A stretch of DNA of 43,324 nt, taken from positions 1 through 43,324 of the forward strand of contig CBFIHR010000031.1 in NCBI GenBank assembly GCA_965662365.1, read 5' to 3'. The notes under the pieces were generated by a model. It saw nothing but the letters and a program-made list of their open reading frames with translations. It did no database searches and was not told where the DNA came from. The translations under genes were made by a program, and so were the position numbers. Shown in pieces: positions 17,475-24,974 of the stretch. Every line of letters starts with the position of its first letter. Within the stretch, counting starts at the first letter, position 1. This stretch comes from CAWVWD01 sp965662365 (lineage in GTDB: Bacteria > Bacteroidota > Bacteroidia > Chitinophagales > Saprospiraceae).

Positions 17475-17491
17475 TTTTAAAAATAAAAAAC

Positions 17492-18697
17492 ATGAAACAT
17501 CACATTATTGTAGTAATCATTTTATTATTTTTAGTACAAAACACAAAAGCACAAGAAACCTATCATGTAGAAGCATCAACAGGTTGGATGTTTTTTAATT
17601 TAATCAGTAATCCCGATGATTTTTTAGGACATTACAAAGGTTATGGTATTCAGAATGATGTAACTTTTTGGTTAAATGAAAATGCAAATGAAAAATTCAA
17701 TTTTAAAGCTGGAATCGGATATACTAATTTTATTCCTTTAGATTTTCAAGCATTAGGAAATGCAGCTTCTTCATCATATTTGGGGTTGAAAGTTGGTGGA
17801 AATCTCAACTTATCCAATAAAGCAAAACTAAGAACAAATTTATCAAGTTATGTTTTGCTTCATAAAGATTTTCAAGACAATAATAGCCTTCAAAGACGTA
17901 TTTTTACTAATTTAGAAATTGGTTTAGAACGAAAGTTAGGAGATAACTGGTCATTCTTTTTTTCGACACCAATTACCCTACGATATATGTATAAAAGTCG
18001 AGAAGGAAATGGATACTTAGGTTATGACGGAATAGTTCCGTGGGATGCAAATGTAGAATTAGTTGGTTTAAACTTTGGTTTAAATTATAAAATAGGTACA
18101 AGCAAAAAAGATTTTCTACCGAAATTAAATCTACAAAAAGAAGAAAAAAGTATTTCGCTTGAAGTAGGCGGAGGTTATTTATTTTATGATGTTATTAATC
18201 ATGAAGAAGATATTTTTAATTATTTTCAAGGTCAAGCGATACAATCAAACGTCAATATCTGGCTAAATAAATCAGTTCACGATAAAATAGATGCTAAATT
18301 CGGTTTGGGTTATACAAACTTTGCTCATAATATGAATCAGAATATAATTAATGGTTCTAATTCTTCTTATTTGAATATTAGATTTGGTAGTGATTTTCAA
18401 ACTAAAATTAAACCTTTAAAACTATCGTTTGCGGTTTCTAATTACTTATTATTACATAAAGAATTACAAAATAATCTTCAAAAACGGTTATTTACAAATA
18501 TTGATTTAGGAACTAATATCAATTTGACAGACAAGTTTTCCTTATCTATTTCTACGCCTTTGACGATTTTTCCTATGATTGAAGGAGGTCGTTGGGGCTT
18601 TGAACAAGATGGAGAATTTACGATTGTTGATAATACTATTGTAGGTACAACAGGTTTGAATATTGGATTAAATTATCGACTTAAATCTTCTAAATAA
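17492..18697 (+). CDS. Outer-membrane beta-barrel protein made of two tandem copies of one unit
   Basis: 401 aa. A signal peptide (1-20, ending NTKA) is followed by two homologous halves. Matching landmarks: GIGYTNF (74-80) and GLGYTNF (271-277); VLLHKDFQ (121-128) and LLLHKELQ (319-326); RRIFTN and KRLFTN; FSTPIT (157-162) and ISTPLT (353-358); LNFGLNYK (193-200) and LNIGLNYR (389-396). The offset is a constant 196-198 residues. A charged linker (KKDFLPKLNLQKEEKS, 205-220) joins the halves. Alternating hydrophobic strands and aromatic girdles suggest outer-membrane porin-like barrels. Each unit of about 180 aa could be one 8-strand barrel, or the two could form one 16-strand barrel. Function unknown; likely partner is the lipoprotein upstream. 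Confidence 0.8.
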   Translation: MKHHIIVVIILLFLVQNTKAQETYHVEASTGWMFFNLISNPDDFLGHYKGYGIQNDVTFWLNENANEKFNFKAGIGYTNFIPLDFQALGNAASSSYLGLKVGGNLNLSNKAKLRTNLSSYVLLHKDFQDNNSLQRRIFTNLEIGLERKLGDNWSFFFSTPITLRYMYKSREGNGYLGYDGIVPWDANVELVGLNFGLNYKIGTSKKDFLPKLNLQKEEKSISLEVGGGYLFYDVINHEEDIFNYFQGQAIQSNVNIWLNKSVHDKIDAKFGLGYTNFAHNMNQNIINGSNSSYLNIRFGSDFQTKIKPLKLSFAVSNYLLLHKELQNNLQKRLFTNIDLGTNINLTDKFSLSISTPLTIFPMIEGGRWGFEQDGEFTIVDNTIVGTTGLNIGLNYRLKSSK

Positions 18698-18736
18698 AGC
18701 AATTCTAAAAACATAAAACATAAAAAACTTTGGGCT

Positions 18737-18765
18737 ACAAAGGCAGTTAATAATACTGCCTTTGT
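18737..18765 (+). terminator. Terminator after the double-barrel gene
   Basis: Perfect 11-bp stem ACAAAGGCAGT (18737-18747) and ACTGCCTTTGT (18755-18765), followed by a T-rich stretch, 40 bases past the stop. Confidence 0.75.
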
Positions 18766-18786
18766 TGATACTATCTTTTTGTCTAA

Positions 18787-19137
18787 ATCTTAGCCGGCTG
18801 TACAGCAACTAAAAGCGGAATAACTCAAAATTGCCGAAAGGCAAAACAAGAACTTAAAACCTTATGGATAAATACAAATGAAAATTATTACAAAATTGAA
18901 AATCAAGAGAGATTTACTGAGTTAAAAGAGTGTTTATATGGTTTGAATACAAAAAAAGTAATTCAAATTTTGGGTGAACCAAACGAAAAAAACGCTGATG
19001 ATTCAATGTTACTTTATTACATTTCTCCAAAATGTAATGAACGTCCCAAAAAAGAATGTTCATTTTATCAAATTGAAATAAATACAAGTGAGGATAAAGT
19101 TGTTAGTATCAGAATAGGAACTTATAAAACTGGATAA
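18787..19137 (+). pseudogene. Decayed lipoprotein gene (lipobox kept, start and signal peptide broken), BamE/SmpA-like tail
   Basis: An open frame of 116 codons directly follows an in-frame TAA (18784-18786). It opens with Ile-Leu-Ala-Gly-Cys, a perfect lipobox with no signal sequence and no ATG in front. In the alternative frame the bases just upstream encode a hydrophobic run (LLILSFCLN), so a one-base indel near 18785-18790 would restore a signal peptide; even then no ATG precedes it before the terminator. The rest reads as a normal protein, and GLNTKKVIQILGEPNE (from 18940) resembles BamE/SmpA-type lipoproteins. The only non-ATG start inside is TTG at 18943, giving 64 aa without the lipobox. 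I favour a truncated or frameshifted gene. Confidence 0.6.
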
Positions 19138-19143
19138 GTTTTA

Positions 19144-19175
19144 TTGATAAACCAATCAACTAAATCGTATCTTTG
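19144..19175 (+). promoter_or_regulatory. Predicted scpA promoter
   Basis: TTG (19144-19146), 21-nt spacer, TATCTTTG (19168-19175), about 100 bases before the scpA start codon. Confidence 0.6.
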
Positions 19176-19236
19176 CCACCATTACTTCATCAAAGTAAAT
19201 CAAATAGAGCAATTATTTTTTAGTTAGTTAATTACC

Positions 19237-19265
19237 AATTAACTAATCACTAATTAACTAATCAC
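19237..19265. repeat. Direct repeat of AATTAACTAATCAC in the scpA leader
   Basis: Two perfect 14-base copies (19237-19250 and 19252-19265) separated by one T, ending seven bases before the scpA TTG start. Part of a run of TTAGTTAATTA-like sequence from 19220. Confidence 0.8.
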
Positions 19266-19272
19266 CAAGAAA

Positions 19273-20031
19273 TTGTACAACATAAAATTACCAGAGTTTG
19301 AAGGGCCTTTTGACTTGTTGCTTTTCTTTATAGAAAGAGATGAATTGGATATTTATGATATTCCGATTGCGAAAATCACGAATGATTTTTTGGAATATAT
19401 TCGGATAATGGAATCTATGAATATTGACTTGGCAAGTGAGTTTATTTTGGTGGCTTCAACGTTGATGAAGATTAAGTCAAAGATGTTGTTGCCTCGTAAG
19501 GAGTTGGACGAAGAAGGTAACGAAATTGATCCTCGTGAAGCCTTGGTTGAGCGATTGTTGGAATATCGTCGATATAAATCGGTTTTGGAAGATTTACGAA
19601 CTTTAGAGAAAGAACGAGCTCAAAAAGAACTGCGAGGAAACTCCAAAAAAGAACTCAAAACTATTGCCGAAAAGGCGTTGGTTGATGCAGAGTTAGAATC
19701 TTTGTCTTTGTATAAATTATTGACGACTTTTCAGAATATTTTGATTCGTTTCGATGAAGCGAACCGAGAAATCAAACACAAAGTTGTTCGCTACGATTAT
19801 ACCATTAAAGGTCAGAAGGAATACTTGTTAAACATTGCCGTAAGGCACGAAAAATCGGACTTTCAATTTGTTTTTGAAAAATGTGAGAATCGTGTGCATG
19901 CGATTTTTACGTTTTTAGCATTGTTGGATTTGATACAATTACAAGAGTTGGATATTATTGTTGGTGAAGGCGTGAATAACTTCTGGATTGCTCGGAAACA
20001 AGAAGCAGCGTCGTCAGAAGTCATCGAATGA
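19273..20031 (+). CDS. scpA: Segregation and condensation protein A (ScpA kleisin)
   Basis: 252 aa. Kleisin subunit of the Smc-ScpAB condensin that organises and segregates the chromosome. The N-terminus (LPEFEGPFDLLLFFIERDEL, residues 6-25) is the ScpA signature that binds the Smc neck. A central charged helical region (95-135, LLEYRRYKSVLEDL) and a C-terminal winged-helix part (from about 190, FTFLALLDLIQLQELDI) follow. The start must be TTG at 19273, because the conserved N-terminus begins there with no ATG available. scpB is not adjacent. The next gene starts 60 bases downstream on the same strand. Confidence 0.93.
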   Translation: MYNIKLPEFEGPFDLLLFFIERDELDIYDIPIAKITNDFLEYIRIMESMNIDLASEFILVASTLMKIKSKMLLPRKELDEEGNEIDPREALVERLLEYRRYKSVLEDLRTLEKERAQKELRGNSKKELKTIAEKALVDAELESLSLYKLLTTFQNILIRFDEANREIKHKVVRYDYTIKGQKEYLLNIAVRHEKSDFQFVFEKCENRVHAIFTFLALLDLIQLQELDIIVGEGVNNFWIARKQEAASSEVIE

Positions 20032-20090
20032 GTCGTTTTATGAAAATCAATATTTAATATACTATTCGAAAAGCGATAAGAACTCATCCG

Positions 20091-21173
20091 ATGACTAATC
20101 ACAGCAAACAACTAAAAATTAAAAAATCGCAAATCATTTTACCAATTTTGATTGGGCTTGGGATTGTCGTTTATTTGTTTGCCTCGAATTTTGACCTACA
20201 AGAATTTCAAAAAATATCGTGGACACAACATACCTTGATTTGGTTGTTGATAAGTGTCGGCGTTGTGGCTATTGAACATTTATTTTTTGCTCTTCGACTC
20301 TATATTTTGTCCGATACCGAATTTAATTTTCGTAAATCTATCGAACTCATTTTTATTTGGAAATTTAGTTCTGCCGTCACACCAACGAGTATTGGCGGTT
20401 CGGCAGTTGCTTTAGTGGTTTTATCACAAGAAAAATTATCAACTGCCAAAACAGCAACGATTGTTATTTACACCATTATTTTAGATGCGATTTTCTTTTT
20501 AATTGGCATTCCGATTTTATACTTTTTTGTTGGTCAAAACATCATTCCGACGGCTGATGCACAATTTTTTGGACGATTTGGAGCAGAGATTATTTTGATA
20601 ATCACTTATGCTATTATGCTGATTTACAGTATTTTATTAAGTTATGGGATTTTTATCAATCCTCAAAAAATTCGTTCGTTGCTTTTGCTTTGTTGTAAAC
20701 TACCATTCTTAAAAAGATATACCGAAAAAGCGGAAAACTTAGGCAACGATATTTTACTCACCTCAAAAGAAATTCGCACCAAACCCATTCGTTATCATTT
20801 AGCCGCTTTAGGGGCGACTTTCGGAGCGTGGATTGGAAAATTCACCTTGATTTTAGCGATTATTATCGCTTTAGTACCGACACTTCAAAATGATGTAAAC
20901 CTCATTTTATTGTTTTACTCAAAGCTGCAAACGATGTTTATGTTGATTATGTTTTTTCCGAGTCCTGGCGGAACGGGTTTTGCGGAGTTGGCTTTTCAAG
21001 CCTTCATGCACGGTTATATTCCTGATATGTTTGCGTTGGTGATTGCGCTATTTTGGCGGACATTTTCGTATTATAGTTATTTGGTTTTTGGAGCGATTAT
21101 TATTCCGAATTGGGTGCGGAATCGGTGGAATGAACGGAATGATTTGAATAATAAAAAAGCGAATAATTCTTAG
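20091..21173 (+). CDS. Flippase-like / lysylphosphatidylglycerol synthase TM-domain protein (YbhN/UPF0104 family)
   Basis: 360 aa with about eight hydrophobic helices. Family landmarks: SSAVTPTSIGGSAVALVVL (94-112) and PSPGGTGFAELAF (about 307-319), the paired Pro/Gly-rich motifs of the DUF340-like/AglD2/MprF-N flippase superfamily. No catalytic MprF synthase domain is present, so it is a stand-alone transporter-type protein, plausibly moving a lipid or polyprenyl-linked substrate. A basic cytoplasmic N-terminus (KQLKIKKS) precedes the first helix. ATG start at 20091. It lies 60 bases after scpA and is likely co-transcribed with it; a terminator overlaps its stop codon. Confidence 0.82.
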   Translation: MTNHSKQLKIKKSQIILPILIGLGIVVYLFASNFDLQEFQKISWTQHTLIWLLISVGVVAIEHLFFALRLYILSDTEFNFRKSIELIFIWKFSSAVTPTSIGGSAVALVVLSQEKLSTAKTATIVIYTIILDAIFFLIGIPILYFFVGQNIIPTADAQFFGRFGAEIILIITYAIMLIYSILLSYGIFINPQKIRSLLLLCCKLPFLKRYTEKAENLGNDILLTSKEIRTKPIRYHLAALGATFGAWIGKFTLILAIIIALVPTLQNDVNLILLFYSKLQTMFMLIMFFPSPGGTGFAELAFQAFMHGYIPDMFALVIALFWRTFSYYSYLVFGAIIIPNWVRNRWNERNDLNNKKANNS

Positions 21174-21189
21174 AAATTATCCGCTTTTT
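21154..21189. terminator. Bidirectional terminator between the flippase-like gene and fabH
   Basis: AAAAAGCG-A-ATAATT (21154-21168) pairs with AATTAT-C-CGCTTTTT (21175-21189); one mismatch, T-runs on both strands. The plus-strand stop codon (21171-21173) lies in the loop. Confidence 0.85.
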
Positions 21190-21215
21190 ATGACTATTTA
21201 TTGATTGAAAATAAC

Positions 21216-22217
21216 CTATTCCTTACCATCATAAGCCCACTTAATATAAACTGCACCCCAAGTGAAACCGCCACCGAAAGCGGTCAGTACCAAATTATCT
21301 CCCTTTTTTAACTGATTTTCATATTCCCAAAGGCACAAAGGAATTGTACCATTTGTCGTATTTCCATATTTATGAATATTCAACATCACTTTTTCACTCG
21401 GAATTTTCGCAAAACGCCCAACAGCGTCAATAATTCGTTTATTTGCTTGATGCGGCACTAACCAATTTAAAGTTTCAGCCGTCACACCATTGCGTTCCAT
21501 CACTTTCCCGACTACGTCTGACATACTCGAAACCGCAGCTTTGAAAACTGGACCACCATCTTGAAAAACATAGTGTTCGTTCGCATCAACCGTTTCATGC
21601 GATGCTGGCCGAGCCGAGCCGCCCGCCTTCATGTGTAAGTACTTGCGGCCGCTACCATCACTTTTTAAAATATGGTCTTGAACACCTGTTCCATCTGTTG
21701 AAGGTTCTAACAAAACAGCTCCGCCACCGTCACCAAAAATGACACAAGTTCTCCTATCTTTATAATTAATAATAGACGACATTTTATCAACACCGACGAC
21801 AATAACTTTTTTATATTGTCCACTTTCTACAAACTTTGAAGCTGTTGTCAAAGCATACAAAAACCCCGAGCAAGCAGCATTCAAATCATATCCGAATGCA
21901 TTCACCAAACCAACTTTATCTGCAATAATATTCGCTGTGGCCGGAAACTGCATATCAGGCGTAGTCGTTGCACATATAATAAAATCAATTGCTTCCGGCT
22001 TCGTGTTTGTTTTCTCTAACAAACCTCGTACTGCTTTCTCTCCAATATAAGAAGTCCCCGCTCCTTCCTCCTTCAAAATTCGACGTTCTTTAATACCTGT
22101 TCTTGATGAAATCCAAGCATCATTCGTATCGACCATTGTTTCTAAAATAGCATTAGTCAAACGATATTCAGGCACCCAACCATGTACTCCAGTTATTGCA
22201 GCTTGTACTTTAGACAT
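21216..22217 (-). CDS. fabH: 3-oxoacyl-[acyl-carrier-protein] synthase III (KASIII)
   Basis: 333 aa, standard FabH length. It condenses an acyl-CoA primer with malonyl-ACP to start fatty-acid synthesis. The thiolase-fold catalytic triad is visible: Cys116 in NAACSGF, His256 in VPHQAN and Asn286 in YGNTTNG; the substrate-tunnel and glycine-rich motifs GDGGGAVLL and AFGGGFTWGA are also present. ATG start at 22217. It stands alone between a terminator and a 270-base spacer; other fab genes, plsX and rpmF are not in this window. A branched-chain primer preference is possible in this group but cannot be read from the sequence. Confidence 0.95.
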   Translation of the reverse strand: MSKVQAAITGVHGWVPEYRLTNAILETMVDTNDAWISSRTGIKERRILKEEGAGTSYIGEKAVRGLLEKTNTKPEAIDFIICATTTPDMQFPATANIIADKVGLVNAFGYDLNAACSGFLYALTTASKFVESGQYKKVIVVGVDKMSSIINYKDRRTCVIFGDGGGAVLLEPSTDGTGVQDHILKSDGSGRKYLHMKAGGSARPASHETVDANEHYVFQDGGPVFKAAVSSMSDVVGKVMERNGVTAETLNWLVPHQANKRIIDAVGRFAKIPSEKVMLNIHKYGNTTNGTIPLCLWEYENQLKKGDNLVLTAFGGGFTWGAVYIKWAYDGKE

Positions 22218-22486
22218 AATTTATTTAGTGAATTCAAATGTAAAATGTTGTCAGAACATCACTTTACATTATTTAGGTGTTTCATAATAATTTCAAAATT
22301 TTTGCAAAAATAATTGAATCTTATAAAAATGCAGGATAGTCTGGTATGTTTTTGCACCTTTTACAGATGAAAAGGCGGCTCGAAAATACTAATCACATCA
22401 TGAATCTGAATAGACAAATAGTTATTTGAGGATATAATTATTTATATTCGAAACGAAGCAGAAAAGAAGTATTATTTTAAGATTAA

Positions 22487-22984
22487 TTATTGCTTTAGAT
22501 TTTCAAATATTTCAGTAGCCAAGTTCGTAAATAAAACTTCGACATTTTCACCGGTTTTAGCACTCATGACCATATCGTAAGGAACAGTCAATCTCTCCAC
22601 AATCTGCTCAATTCGTTCTGTGTCCACCAAATCTTTTTTATTACCAACAACTTTAATAGATGCTTTAGGTGCTATTTTTTTCAAATAATTAATGTCACTT
22701 TCTATATTCTGGTGGGTCAATGGTCGGGTCAAATCAAAAACGTAAATGATACCGTGAGCTCCCATAAAATAAGAATTTGGTACTTTATCCTGGGCTACTT
22801 CCCCGGCGACATCCCAAAGAAATATTTCTATGAGGTCTTCTTGTAATTGTACCTGCTTTTTATCTACTTTAACGCCAATCGTTGTCAAGTAGCGTTCATC
22901 AAATTTGGTTAAAATAAACTGTTGGAATAGAGATGTTTTACCAACACCGAAATTACCGGTCAATAATACCTTTGTTTTTAACAT
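22487..22984 (-). CDS. Stand-alone Ras/Rab-like small GTPase
   Basis: 165 aa, a complete G domain with nothing attached. G1 GNFGVGKTS (10-18), G2 Thr in YLTTIGVKV (32-40), G3 WDVAGE (57-62), G4 GNKKD (114-118) and G5 SAKTG (141-145). The G3 box has Glu62 where Ras and Rab have the catalytic Gln, and no C-terminal Cys for lipidation exists. Bacterial relatives include MglA-like and Rab-like (Rup) GTPases that act with roadblock or GAP partners; none is encoded next to it here. ATG at 22984; the gene is flanked by 270-base and 560-base spacers, so probably monocistronic. Cellular role unknown. Confidence 0.85.
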   Translation of the reverse strand: MLKTKVLLTGNFGVGKTSLFQQFILTKFDERYLTTIGVKVDKKQVQLQEDLIEIFLWDVAGEVAQDKVPNSYFMGAHGIIYVFDLTRPLTHQNIESDINYLKKIAPKASIKVVGNKKDLVDTERIEQIVERLTVPYDMVMSAKTGENVEVLFTNLATEIFENLKQ

Positions 22985-23546
22985 AATGAGGTTTTTTAAA
23001 ATATAGTTTTGTCGTTGATTGTAAGCTTATCTCTTCCCAAACTCTTGTCTTCAAATTAACCTTTTTAGACTTCCTGAGATTTTTTTATTATCGCAGTATT
23101 TATAATGTCAAAACAGATATTCCTAATTACCTATTTTGTAAACTTATTAAATCTATCGAATAATTCGTTTTTCTTTAGTTAAAGTAGTATCTCTCCTGAT
23201 AATTACCACATCATATTGGGAAGCATTTCGTAAAAATATTTTATAATTATCATAGCTAATGATATCGAAATCCTATTTTTGTGACAATATATTTGAGATA
23301 TTTATAATACTTCTCTATTCAAAATACGTATCATCAAAACGAGTTAAGAAACGCCGATACAAAAAAATTTAATTCTTAAATTTTGTTATATTAAAAAGAA
23401 ATAAAACCCAAACTAACCATTTTAAAAAACTACATTCAAAAAAAGCGTTAGCTCTACTGCTGCTCGTAAAACCTTGTCTTTGTGCAACCTAAGGCATATC
23501 GCTCCGACACCGTTTTTACAATTTAACCAAGTGCTACCATTCCTCA
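22985..23546. other. 560-base intergenic region without a recognised gene
   Basis: Lies upstream of the GTPase gene and downstream of ruvB, both on the minus strand. It is AT-rich and has no ORF with coding character, no tRNA, no strong hairpin with a T-run and no clear -33/-7 pair that I can find. It is long enough to hide a small RNA. Confidence 0.5.
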
Positions 23547-24569
23547 TTAAAATAATGTCCCCAGCTTTGTCGGTGGCACAACGCCAATATGTTCATACGC
23601 TTTTGCCGTTGCTTCACGTCCTCGTGCCGTTCGTTGAATATACCCTTCCATGATCAGAAACGGCTCGTGAACTTCCTCGATCGTCCCGGCCTCCTCGCCT
23701 ACTGCTGTCGCAATAGTCGTCAAACCGACAGGCCCACCTTTGAACTTATGAATGATTGCCGAAAGGATTCGATTATCCATTTCGTCCAATCCACCTTCAT
23801 CAACTTTCAGTGCCTCCAGTCCAAATTTCGCAATTTTTATATCAATCGTGCCATTACCTTTGACTTGTGCAAAATCCCGAATACGACGTAATAATGAGTT
23901 GGCAATACGAGGCGTACCACGACTTCTTCCTGCGATTTCCAGCGCTCCTTCTGGCGTAATCGGAACGCCCAAAATTCCCGAAGAACGAGTGATAATCTTC
24001 GTCAACGTTTCGATATCGTAATAATCCAAATGGCAAGTAATCCCAAATCTTGCACGCATCGGAGCAGTCAACAACCCCATTCGAGTCGTTGCCCCAACTA
24101 ACGTGAACGGCTCAACACCGATCTGAATACTTCGAGCATTTGGTCCCGTATCAATCATAATATCAATACGATAATCTTCCATAGCGGAGTACAAATATTC
24201 CTCAACGACATTATTCAAACGATGGATTTCGTCAATAAACAAAACATCGCCTTCGTCTAAGTTTGTCAAAAGACCAGCTAAATCACCAGGTTTTTCCAAT
24301 ACCGGCCCAGAAGTCATTTTCATATCCGAGCCTAACTCATTAGCCACGATATGTGATAAAGTCGTCTTTCCTAATCCCGGAGGACCATGCAGCAAAACGT
24401 GATCCAGTGCCTCTTCCCGCATTTTGGCCGCTTGAATGAAAACACTTAGGTTTTCGACAATCTTAGGTTGACCCGAAAAATCGGATAACATTTTCGGTCG
24501 CAACGCCTTGTCAAACGTCTTTTCCTCTGGCGTAAAATTATTATCTGTTGCGTCTAAATTTGGATTCAT
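23547..24569 (-). CDS. ruvB: Holliday junction branch migration ATPase RuvB
   Basis: 340 aa from the ATG at 24569 (two in-frame codons upstream lead to a TTG). AAA+ hexameric motor that, with RuvA, drives branch migration of Holliday junctions. Walker A GPPGLGKT (62-69), Walker B FIDEIHR (111-117), sensor/arginine-finger region GATTRMGLLTAPMRARFG, and the C-terminal winged helix with EPFLIMEGYIQRTARGR. Length and motifs are canonical. ruvA and ruvC are not adjacent. It follows a small lipoprotein gene by 47 bases on the same strand, suggesting an operon with it and the acyltransferase. Confidence 0.96.
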   Translation of the reverse strand: MNPNLDATDNNFTPEEKTFDKALRPKMLSDFSGQPKIVENLSVFIQAAKMREEALDHVLLHGPPGLGKTTLSHIVANELGSDMKMTSGPVLEKPGDLAGLLTNLDEGDVLFIDEIHRLNNVVEEYLYSAMEDYRIDIMIDTGPNARSIQIGVEPFTLVGATTRMGLLTAPMRARFGITCHLDYYDIETLTKIITRSSGILGVPITPEGALEIAGRSRGTPRIANSLLRRIRDFAQVKGNGTIDIKIAKFGLEALKVDEGGLDEMDNRILSAIIHKFKGGPVGLTTIATAVGEEAGTIEEVHEPFLIMEGYIQRTARGREATAKAYEHIGVVPPTKLGTLF

Positions 24570-24616
24570 ATTCAACTTACTGCCAGGTTTTACTTGACAG
24601 ATTTATTTAGTTTTTG

Positions 24617-24925
24617 TTATAATTTAATACAAGTAATCTTCACCGTTTGCCCTGACATACAAACATTCATCGCATCAACTTTTTCATAGCTGAATCGAAT
24701 CTTTTGACCATCTTCAAAACTGAAAGATTTCACCGTGTACTCCACAGGGTTTAACCTTGTACCGTCTGACAACTCAATCATCATACCGCAGCCATCTAGC
24801 CCCGTCATATCTCTAATCGTTCCTTCGGTTGTGCAATATGTTGATGTTTCTTTGCCCGGTGTACAGCTGTCGAAAACGAACATCATCATAGCGAAAAGCA
24901 TTATTATAAATACATCTTTTTTCAT
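24617..24925 (-). CDS. Small cysteine-containing lipoprotein
   Basis: 102 aa. Signal peptide with lipobox ending FDSC (acylated Cys21), then about 80 residues predicted to be beta-rich. Four further Cys (31, 46, 88, 99) could form two disulfides. The segment RDMTGLDGCGMMIELSDG is typical of a widespread but uncharacterised Bacteroidota lipoprotein family. No function known. It lies between a plsC-like gene (50 bases upstream) and ruvB (47 bases downstream), all on the minus strand. Confidence 0.75.
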   Translation of the reverse strand: MKKDVFIIMLFAMMMFVFDSCTPGKETSTYCTTEGTIRDMTGLDGCGMMIELSDGTRLNPVEYTVKSFSFEDGQKIRFSYEKVDAMNVCMSGQTVKITCIKL

Positions 24926-24974
24926 TGTCGGTATTTGATTTTTAAAAAATAACTATATCAAAATAACAAGATAA

